A stretch of 6,067 nucleotides of DNA from the NCBI GenBank assembly GCA_902782785.1, contig CACZOH010000200.1:1-6067 (forward strand), in the 5' to 3' direction. Source of the DNA: an uncultured Ruminococcus sp. (lineage in GTDB: Bacteria; Bacillota; Clostridia; Oscillospirales; CAG-272). Numbering within the stretch: the stretch's first letter is position 1; each line of letters opens with the position of its first letter. Under the pieces are notes generated by a model. The model was given only the letters and a program-made list of their open reading frames with translations, did no database searches and was not told the DNA's origin. Positions 1-5,539 of the stretch are shown here, one piece after another. The position numbers and the translations under genes are program-made.

Positions 1-844
1 CGTTTCCGAGATACCATTCGTCCGTCGCGTAGAAATCGCACGGAAAGACAGAGCCGTCCGCTTCCACTACGCCGTAACAGGTACACCTGCCTGTCAAACC
101 GCACATTTCGGGATTTTTGCCGCGCAGGACGTCTGTCATATTGTCAAACAGTCTTACGCTTATTTCTTCGCCGTTCAAAAGATCCCTGTAATAAAGCGGA
201 AAAACGGAGCACAGAAATCCGGCGTATTTGTCCGCCGACAAGGAGAAGGCTTCTTTTTTATTGTCAAAGCCGTCTATACATGGGATAAACTGTAAATACT
301 TATGTTTCTTAAGCGTATTATACACAAGCGCGCCGTTTTTCGCGTTTGCGCTTGTTATAACGCATAACACGTTATATTCAGCGCCCGCTTCCCTTAACAG
401 CCGCGCGGCGTTTTCCGCCTTGTCCCAAGTTCCTTTGTCTTCCTTGTCTTTTCTGAATTTATTATGCGCCTCTCTCGTGCCGTCAAGCGAAAGTCCGACA
501 AGAAAATGATTTTCCGAAAAGAATTCAGCCCACTCCTCATCTATAAGCGTACCGTTCGTCTGTACGGTGTTTATTATCTTTACTTTTTTTTCGTTATACT
601 TTTGCTGTAATTCAAGCAGACGTCTGTAAAAGCCGATACCGGCAAGCGTCGGTTCTCCGCCCTGAAATGCGAAGACCACCGTTTTTTCATTTGTCATAAG
701 CGCTGATCTCACGGTATTCTCAAGCGTTTTTTCGTTCATCATACCGTATGAGCTGATTTTTCTGTTGCTGCACTCGTCAAGATAAAAGCAGTATCCGCAT
801 TTGATATTGCAAAGTGATGAGCAGGGTTTTATGATTAAATTCAT
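1..844 (-). CDS. Anaerobic sulfatase-maturating enzyme (anSME), radical SAM/SPASM, 3' part missing
   Basis: Cytoplasmic radical SAM enzyme that, in this family, oxidises an active-site Cys or Ser of a sulfatase to formylglycine without oxygen. Reading leftward from ATG at 844-842 gives 281 residues before the window edge; full-length relatives are about 370-400, so roughly the last quarter is absent. Seen: radical SAM cluster motif CX3CX2C at C12, C16, C19 (CNIKCGYCFY), the SAM-binding GGEP at 62-65, QTNGTL at 95-100, SLDG at 119-122, and the start of the SPASM domain with C248, C254 and C269-D270 (VFPCDFY). The Asp after that Cys matches the proposed catalytic base of the Clostridium perfringens enzyme. 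The protein closely resembles that enzyme from memory throughout, including the LIKP start. An in-frame TAA at 850-848 and the Cys motif at residue 12 leave this ATG as the only standard start. It is divergent from the glycerol operon. No sulfatase is in the window, so the substrate is unknown; a peptide-modifying SPASM relative is the less likely alternative. Confidence 0.92.
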   Translation of the reverse strand, partial: MNLIIKPCSSLCNIKCGYCFYLDECSNRKISSYGMMNEKTLENTVRSALMTNEKTVVFAFQGGEPTLAGIGFYRRLLELQQKYNEKKVKIINTVQTNGTLIDEEWAEFFSENHFLVGLSLDGTREAHNKFRKDKEDKGTWDKAENAARLLREAGAEYNVLCVITSANAKNGALVYNTLKKHKYLQFIPCIDGFDNKKEAFSLSADKYAGFLCSVFPLYYRDLLNGEEISVRLFDNMTDVLRGKNPEMCGLTGRCTCYGVVEADGSVFPCDFYATDEWYLGN

Positions 845-845
845 A

Positions 846-850
846 CCTTA
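846..850 (-). promoter_or_regulatory. Unusually close Shine-Dalgarno for the anSME gene
   Basis: On the minus strand TAAGG lies at 850-846, leaving only one base (845) before the ATG at 844. Normal spacing is about 5-9 bases. No better purine-rich site lies further upstream; the leader is A-rich (AAGAAAAAACGAAAACG). The start itself seems forced, so initiation is probably weak or relies on the short, unstructured A-rich leader. Confidence 0.5.
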
Positions 851-871
851 AGCGTTTTCGTTTTTTCTTTT

Positions 872-900
872 ATGATAACATAAGGATAAATTTTTGTCAA
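872..900 (-). promoter_or_regulatory. Sigma-A-type promoter for the anSME gene
   Basis: On the minus strand a perfect -35 box TTGACA (900-895) is followed by a 17-base spacer and a -10 box TATCAT (877-872). The -10 is preceded by an extended TG motif (TGT just upstream). The predicted transcript start is near 866-864, giving a leader of only about 20 bases before the ATG at 844. This is seen directly and matches the vegetative consensus very well. Confidence 0.85.
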
Positions 901-928
901 GTCCGTTTTTTTTATATAAACAACTTGA
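897..928. promoter_or_regulatory. Possible operator: inverted repeat TCAAGT-N20-ACTTGA
   Basis: Perfect 6-base arms lie at 897-902 and 923-928, one over each -35 box. Symmetry does not extend into the flanking bases. Placement across both promoters would suit a shared regulator. However, both arms include -35 bases, which resemble each other anyway, so this may be coincidence. Confidence 0.25.
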
Positions 929-953
929 TTTTTATTAAAATATATGATATTAT
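925..953 (+). promoter_or_regulatory. Sigma-A-type promoter for the glpK operon
   Basis: The -35 box TTGATT (925-930), a 17-base spacer and the -10 box TATTAT (948-953) are seen directly. An extended TGA motif at 945-947 sits just before the -10. A second possible -10, TATAAT at 953-958, overlaps it but has no clear -35 at proper distance. The predicted start is about 959-962, giving a leader near 30 bases. No further promoter is obvious inside the tightly packed genes downstream, so this one probably drives all five. Confidence 0.8.
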
Positions 954-975
954 ATAATCAGGTTATTATGACTAT

Positions 976-981
976 GAAAGG
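976..981 (+). promoter_or_regulatory. Ribosome binding site of glpK
   Basis: GAAAGG lies nine bases before the ATG at 991. It supports that start over the upstream out-of-frame ATGs at 968 and 974. Confidence 0.7.
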
Positions 982-990
982 CAGTTTTAT

Positions 991-2496
991 ATGGAGAAAA
1001 AATACGTATTGGCGATGGACCAGGGTACCACGAGCTCACGCGCCGTTCTTTTTGACAGAAACGGCGGGATCGTAAGCATGGTCCAAAAGGAATTCAAACA
1101 GATATTCCCGGAGCCCGGATGGGTCGAACACGATCCGATGGAGATCTGGTCAACACAGATGGGCGTGTCAATGGAAGCTATACAGAGGATCGACGCGCAC
1201 GCGGACGAGATCGCCGCCATAGGCATAACAAATCAGCGTGAAACGACGATCTTATGGGACGCCGACACGGGCAGGCCCGTTTATAACGCGATAGTCTGGC
1301 AGTGCAGAAGGACCGCCGGTATGATCGAAAAAGCCAAAGCGGACGGAATGGCAGAGGTAATAAAGAGTAAAACGGGACTTGTGCTTGACGCGTATTTCTC
1401 CGCAAGCAAAATAGCATGGATCCTCGATAACGTAAAAGGCGCGCGTGAAAAAGCGGAAGCCGGCAAGCTGCGTTTCGGGACCGTAGACAGCTGGCTTATA
1501 TGGAATCTGACGGACGGTAAAGTCCACGCGACTGATTATACGAACGCTTCACGCACAATGCTTTTCGATATACACAAGCTCCGTTGGGACAGGCAGATAC
1601 TTGATTATTTCAGGATCCCGGTGAGCATCCTTCCGAAGGTCTGTCCGTCAAGCGGTTTTATCGGAGAAACAGATAAGTTCGGCGGCAATATACGGATTTC
1701 CGGCGCCGCGGGAGATCAGCAGGCGGCTTTGTTCGGTCAATGCGGATTTGAGACCGGCGACGTTAAGAGCACGTACGGTACCGGAGGCTTTATGCTGATG
1801 AACACCGGAGAAAACGCCGTTTCTTCAAAGCGCGGTCTTATAACGACGATCGCGGCTTCGACCGGCGGCAAGGTACAGTACGCGCTTGAAGGAAGCGTAT
1901 TCGTTGCCGGCGCCGCGATACAATGGCTCCGTGACGAAATGAGAATGATACGCACCTCACCGCAGTCGGAGGAATACTGCCGGGCGGTACCCGATACGGC
2001 GGGCGTATATATAGTTCCCGCGTTTTCCGGCCTGGGCGCGCCCTACTGGAATCAATACGCGAGAGGAACGGTCGTGGGACTAACGAGAGGCGTTTCAAAG
2101 GATCACTTCATACGCGCGGCTGTAGAATCGCTCGCATATCAGACGAACGATCTTGCTGAAGCGATGAAAAACGATTCGGGGATAAACATAAACGCTCTGA
2201 AGGTCGACGGCGGCGCGAGCGCAAACAACTTTCTTATGCAGTTCCAGTCCGATATATCAAATATGAAGATTGAACGGCCGTCATGCGTTGAAACAACGGC
2301 GCTCGGCGCTGCGTATCTCGCGGGTCTCGGCGCGGGCTTCTGGTCTGATAAAGAAGAAATAAAGAAAAACAGCAGAATGGAAAGAGAGTTTTCACCCGAA
2401 ATAAGCGAGGAAAAGCGCAAAAAACTTTTATCCGGCTGGCAGCGCGCCGTAAGATGCGCGGAATTTTGGGCAAGCGAGGAAAAAGACGATGAATGA
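991..2496 (+). CDS. glpK: Glycerol kinase
   Basis: Phosphorylates glycerol to sn-glycerol-3-phosphate with ATP in the cytoplasm, trapping it for catabolism. At 501 residues it is full length for this FGGY-family kinase. Seen: N-terminal phosphate loop DQGTTSSR at 10-17 with D10; glycerol contacts R83-E84 in NQRET and W103; Y135 in DAYFSASK; catalytic base D242 in AGDQQAALFGQ; ATP-site TYGTGGFMLMNTG at 261-273; GSVFVAGAAIQWLRD at 301-315; and DGGASANNFLMQFQSD at 406-421. Start chosen from the position of D10 and the upstream GAAAGG. Odd points: there is no His between residues 195 and 372, so the His that HPr phosphorylates in many Firmicute kinases is missing (K229-F230 lie there). The loop that in E. 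coli binds fructose-1,6-bisphosphate is one residue shorter and differs (GGNIRISG). The usual APYWD reads APYWN (N354). The gene heads the operon and overlaps the next by eight bases. Confidence 0.97.
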   Translation: MEKKYVLAMDQGTTSSRAVLFDRNGGIVSMVQKEFKQIFPEPGWVEHDPMEIWSTQMGVSMEAIQRIDAHADEIAAIGITNQRETTILWDADTGRPVYNAIVWQCRRTAGMIEKAKADGMAEVIKSKTGLVLDAYFSASKIAWILDNVKGAREKAEAGKLRFGTVDSWLIWNLTDGKVHATDYTNASRTMLFDIHKLRWDRQILDYFRIPVSILPKVCPSSGFIGETDKFGGNIRISGAAGDQQAALFGQCGFETGDVKSTYGTGGFMLMNTGENAVSSKRGLITTIAASTGGKVQYALEGSVFVAGAAIQWLRDEMRMIRTSPQSEEYCRAVPDTAGVYIVPAFSGLGAPYWNQYARGTVVGLTRGVSKDHFIRAAVESLAYQTNDLAEAMKNDSGININALKVDGGASANNFLMQFQSDISNMKIERPSCVETTALGAAYLAGLGAGFWSDKEEIKKNSRMEREFSPEISEEKRKKLLSGWQRAVRCAEFWASEEKDDE

Positions 2497-3916
2497 AAAA
2501 TATGACGTTTGTATAATAGGCGGCGGCGTAGTAGGCTGTGCGACGGCAAGGGAACTGTCAAAATACGATCTTAAAGTCTGCGTCGTCGAAAAAGAAGAAG
2601 ATGTATGCTCAGGCACGAGCAAGGCTAACAGCGCGATAGTTCACGCGGGCTTTGACGCCGTTCCCGGTACGCTCAAAGCAAAAATGAACGTGCGCGGAGC
2701 GGAACTTATCAGACAGCTTTCAAAAACGCTCGATTTTCCGTACAGACAAAACGGTTCGCTTGTTCTCTGCTTTGACGAAAACGGTATCCCGGAGCTGAAC
2801 AAGCTGTACGAGCGCGGTATCAGAAACGGAGTATCCGGGCTTTCCATAATATCGGGCGACGAAGCGCGCAGGCTTGAACCGGCGCTGTCCGACAAGGTCG
2901 TTTCGGCTCTGTTAGCTGAGAACGCGGGCATAGTCTGTCCGTTTCAGATGACCATCGCTTTTGCGGAGAACGCCGCTTCAAACGGCGTAACGTTCCGTTT
3001 CCTTACAGAGGTGACGGATATCAGGTCCGACGGCGACGGTTACGTTTTAAGCACAAACAAAGGTGAAATAAACGCAAAATACGTCGTCAACGCCGCAGGT
3101 TTATATTCTGATAAAATACACAACGCGGTGGCGGATGATAAGATAACCGTGATCCCGCGCCGCGGCGAATACGTACTGCTCGACCGCGAAGTCGGAGATC
3201 TGGTATCGCATACGGTTTTCCAGCTTCCCACAAAATACGGTAAGGGCGTTCTTGTTTCACCTACCGTACACGGAAATCTGCTTGTAGGTCCTTCGGCTGA
3301 CGATATAGAGGATAAAGAGGACACGCAGACCACGGCAAGCGCGACCGCCTCCGTCAAGGAACGCGCATTGTTAAGCGTGCCGAAAGTTCCGTATAACAAG
3401 ACGATAACCGGCTTTTCCGGCGTACGCGCTCATCTTGAAACAGGTGATTTCATAATAGGCGAAACGAAAAACGGCTTTTTTGACGCCGCGGGCGTTGAAT
3501 CCCCGGGACTTACCGCGGCGCCTGCGATAGGCGAGTATTTAACGGAACTTATAGTCAATAAGTGCGGCGCGTCACTTAAAGAAAACTACGTGAAAGAACG
3601 CCGCGGAATACCGCAGGTCGCAAAGCTTCCGCAGAAAGAGCGTACGGAGCTTATTAAGAAAAACCCGAAATACGGCGTAATCATATGCCGCTGTGAGAAT
3701 ATATCGGAGGGTGAGATAGTCGACGCCATACACAGAACTCCGGGTGCCGTAAGTCTTGACGGAATAAAACGCCGCGTAAGACAGGGAATGGGGCGCTGTC
3801 AGGCGGGCTTCTGCACTCCCGCGGCTATAGCGATACTTGCAAGAGAACTCGGCATACCGGAGGAGCAGGTGACAAAAAACAGACCGGGTTCACAGCAGAT
3901 AAAGGAGAGCTTATGA
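2489..3916 (+). CDS. GlpA-like FAD-dependent glycerol-3-phosphate dehydrogenase with BFD [2Fe-2S] domain
   Basis: Predicted to oxidise glycerol-3-phosphate to dihydroxyacetone phosphate. At 475 residues it is shorter than E. coli GlpA (about 540) but in the range of clostridial homologues. Domain 1 (about 5-355) is a DAO-type FAD fold: GGGVVG at 11-16, ribose-binding E34 in VVEKE, SGTSKANSAIVHAG at 41-54, NAAGLYSD at 201-208, and VRAHLETGDFIIGE at 312-325 with R313 at the usual substrate-anion position. Domain 2 (about 396-455) is BFD-like, with C400-x-C402 and C437-x4-C442 as expected [2Fe-2S] ligands. No signal peptide or membrane segment is visible. Start: GAGGA at 2476-2480, eight bases before ATG; it overlaps glpK (ATGAATGA). 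The DAO family also includes L-2-hydroxyglutarate oxidase-like enzymes; the neighbouring glpK argues for glycerol-3-phosphate. Family certain, substrate likely. Confidence 0.9.
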   Translation: MNEKYDVCIIGGGVVGCATARELSKYDLKVCVVEKEEDVCSGTSKANSAIVHAGFDAVPGTLKAKMNVRGAELIRQLSKTLDFPYRQNGSLVLCFDENGIPELNKLYERGIRNGVSGLSIISGDEARRLEPALSDKVVSALLAENAGIVCPFQMTIAFAENAASNGVTFRFLTEVTDIRSDGDGYVLSTNKGEINAKYVVNAAGLYSDKIHNAVADDKITVIPRRGEYVLLDREVGDLVSHTVFQLPTKYGKGVLVSPTVHGNLLVGPSADDIEDKEDTQTTASATASVKERALLSVPKVPYNKTITGFSGVRAHLETGDFIIGETKNGFFDAAGVESPGLTAAPAIGEYLTELIVNKCGASLKENYVKERRGIPQVAKLPQKERTELIKKNPKYGVIICRCENISEGEIVDAIHRTPGAVSLDGIKRRVRQGMGRCQAGFCTPAAIAILARELGIPEEQVTKNRPGSQQIKESL

Positions 3917-5169
3917 CATATCACGATCTTGTAATTATCGGCGGCGGTCCCGCGGGACTTGCCGCTGCGGTATCAGCTCACGAGGCGGGTATTGAAGATA
4001 TCCTCATACTCGAGCGGGACGAACGGCTCGGCGGGATATTGAATCAATGCATACACAACGGTTTCGGTCTGCACACGTTCAAAGAGGAGCTTACCGGTCC
4101 CGAATATGCTGACAGATACATAAAAAAAGTCACAGATTATAAAATTCCTTATAAGCTTAAATCGATAGCAGCGGATATATCCGCCGAAAGAGAGATACTT
4201 TACGTAAACGGAGAGGAAGGCGCGGTATCCGTAAAAGCGGGCGCCGTAATACTTGCCATGGGCTGCCGCGAGCGTCCGAGAGGAGCTCTCGGTCTTCCGG
4301 GATACAGACCCGCGGGTATATTCACCGCGGGAACCGCTCAGCGTCTGATGAACATCGAAGGCTACAGCGTAGGCAAGAAGGTATTCATTTTAGGCTCGGG
4401 CGATATAGGACTTATTATGGCGCGTCGTATGACGCTTGAAGGCGCTATAGTAATATGCGTAGCCGAGCTTATGCCGTACTCCGGCGGTCTTAACAGAAAT
4501 ATCGTACAATGCCTGAACGATTTCAACATACCGCTCAAGCTGTCGCATACAGTAACAAAGATACACGGAAAACAGCGCGTAACGGGTATCACGATATCCG
4601 AGGTTGACGCAAACAGACGGCCGATCAAAGGCACGGAGGAATACTATGACTGCGATACGCTTCTACTCTCCTGCGGCCTTTTGCCGGAAAACGAGCTTTC
4701 AAAATCCGCCGGCGTCACGCTCGACAGGGTAACCGGAGGTCCGGTCGTCGACGACAAACTGCAGACGAGCGTCGAGGGCGTCTTCGCCTGCGGCAACGTA
4801 CTGCACGTACACGACCTTGTGGACTACGTTTCAGAAGAAGCCGAAAGAGCGGGCCGTCAGGCGGCTTCGTTCGTTAAATCCGGTAAGGAAAACGATAAAA
4901 AATATATCACGCTTTCCGTCGGGTCCGGCGTAAGATACACCGTACCGCAGATGATAGACGTAAACAATATGAACGACAGCGTTACGGTGCGTTTCCGCGT
5001 TTCCGACGTTTTCCGTGATAAAAGCGTATCCGTCTGCTATGACGACAAATGCGTGATAAAAAGAAAAAAACGCATACTCGCCCCGGGTGAAATGGAGCAG
5101 ATCGTTATCAAAAAGGATACGTTCGGGGACAGTATGCCCAAGACCGTGAAGATATCTGTGGAGGACTGA
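3913..5169 (+). CDS. FAD/NAD(P)-dependent oxidoreductase, GlpB-position subunit
   Basis: A 418-residue pyridine nucleotide-disulfide oxidoreductase-type flavoprotein, probably the electron-transfer partner of the preceding dehydrogenase. Seen: FAD Rossmann GGGPAG at 10-15 with E34 ending the second strand; GGILNQCIHNGFG at 40-52 with a single Cys (C46) rather than the CX4C redox disulfide of thioredoxin or lipoamide reductases; AMGCRERPRG at 115-124; a second Rossmann motif GSGDIG at 161-166 for NAD(P)H; and the second FAD contact FACGNVLHVHDLVDYV at 291-306. The C-terminal part (about 330-418) is a basic, strand-rich tail with C375 and C380, outside the two nucleotide-binding domains. Soluble; no membrane segment seen. 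Start: AGGAG at 3903-3907, five bases before ATG; it overlaps the previous stop (ATGA). It holds the place of E. coli GlpB but is a different, TrxR-like type, so the symbol is withheld. The physiological acceptor (NAD+, quinone or ferredoxin) cannot be read from sequence. Confidence 0.88.
   Translation: MTYHDLVIIGGGPAGLAAAVSAHEAGIEDILILERDERLGGILNQCIHNGFGLHTFKEELTGPEYADRYIKKVTDYKIPYKLKSIAADISAEREILYVNGEEGAVSVKAGAVILAMGCRERPRGALGLPGYRPAGIFTAGTAQRLMNIEGYSVGKKVFILGSGDIGLIMARRMTLEGAIVICVAELMPYSGGLNRNIVQCLNDFNIPLKLSHTVTKIHGKQRVTGITISEVDANRRPIKGTEEYYDCDTLLLSCGLLPENELSKSAGVTLDRVTGGPVVDDKLQTSVEGVFACGNVLHVHDLVDYVSEEAERAGRQAASFVKSGKENDKKYITLSVGSGVRYTVPQMIDVNNMNDSVTVRFRVSDVFRDKSVSVCYDDKCVIKRKKRILAPGEMEQIVIKKDTFGDSMPKTVKISVED
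5160..5164 (+). promoter_or_regulatory. Ribosome binding site deciding the DUF1667 start
   Basis: GGAGG lies inside the end of the preceding gene. It is four bases before ATG at 5169 and seven before the in-frame ATG at 5172. Spacing favours 5172, giving 120 rather than 121 residues. The 5169 ATG overlaps the previous stop as TGATG. Confidence 0.6.
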
Positions 5170-5534
5170 TGATGAAAGAATATGAGCTGACTTGCATACA
5201 GTGCCCGATAGGCTGCGCGCTCACCGTTACGGCAGACGGCGATAACGTCGCCGTAAGCGGAAACACTTGTCTGCGCGGCGCGGAATACGGCAGAAAAGAG
5301 GTACTCCATCCGTCCCGCACGGTCACGTCCACCGTTCTGACAGAGAACGGAGAGATAAAGCGCCTGTCCGTCAAAACAAAAACGGACATTCCGAAAGAAA
5401 AGATCTTTGAAGTGATGGACGTTATACGTAAAACAAAAGTCAAAGCCCCGGTCAGGATCGGCGACGTTGTAATAGAAAACGTCTGCGGTACGGGTGTTGA
5501 CGTTATCGCCACAAAATCAGTTGAAAAGAGGTAA
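5169..5534 (+). CDS. DUF1667 domain protein, probable Fe-S subunit of the dehydrogenase
   Basis: A small 121-residue cytoplasmic protein (120 if started at 5172). The N-terminus has a CX2CX3C motif (C9, C12, C16: CIQCPIGC) followed by C34 in GNTCLRGAEYG. This resembles the N-terminal [4Fe-4S] site of molybdopterin oxidoreductases, but no cofactor domain follows. The middle (about 47-72) reads as the family's HPSRTVTSTV region, then IPKEKIFEVM and a VRIGDVVIENVCGTGVDV end with C102. That pattern is DUF1667, a family known for occurring beside GlpA-like and FAD oxidoreductase genes in Clostridia and Thermotogales. It contains no membrane segment, so it cannot replace the anchoring role of GlpC. 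Inferred role: an electron-carrying or assembly subunit of the preceding two proteins. Metal binding is inference from the Cys pattern. Confidence 0.88.
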   Translation: MMKEYELTCIQCPIGCALTVTADGDNVAVSGNTCLRGAEYGRKEVLHPSRTVTSTVLTENGEIKRLSVKTKTDIPKEKIFEVMDVIRKTKVKAPVRIGDVVIENVCGTGVDVIATKSVEKR

Positions 5535-5539
5535 ATCAA

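Larger units (their letters stand above)
845..990. other. Divergent intergenic control region
   Basis: A strongly AT-rich 146-base gap between two divergent genes. It holds one promoter in each direction, with the -35 boxes facing away from each other across 24 bases (901-924). I see no riboswitch-like fold, no intrinsic terminator and no GlpP-type leader terminator. The glpK leader would be about 30 bases, too short for one. Confidence 0.8.

Noticed and set aside
228..509. Plus-strand 93-codon open frame
   Set aside because: It lies wholly antisense to the anSME gene, whose reading frame has clear catalytic motifs through this region. It has no ribosome binding site or recognisable domain.
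855..870. T-rich run resembling the tail of an intrinsic terminator
   Set aside because: There is no GC-rich hairpin before it on either strand, and it lies in the leader of a divergent gene where a terminator is not expected.
953..958. TATAAT as an alternative -10 for glpK
   Set aside because: It is a perfect hexamer but has no recognisable -35 at 16-18 bases. The overlapping TG-extended TATTAT with TTGATT is the better promoter.
968..1075. Short upstream open frame (ATG at 968 or 974) overlapping the glpK start out of frame
   Set aside because: It has no Shine-Dalgarno, and the first ATG is only a few bases from the predicted transcript start. The encoded peptide just reads through glpK in the wrong frame.
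2139..2561. Minus-strand 140-codon open frame across the glpK/dehydrogenase junction
   Set aside because: It is antisense to two certain genes. Its Ser- and Phe-rich composition is the usual mirror of their codon pattern.
3040..3399. Minus-strand 119-codon open frame
   Set aside because: It is antisense inside the DAO-FAD dehydrogenase; composition is a shadow and no start signal was seen.
5108..5539. Minus-strand 143-codon open frame covering the DUF1667 gene
   Set aside because: The plus strand encodes the DUF1667 Cys motif with a good GGAGG site; the minus frame has no recognisable motif.
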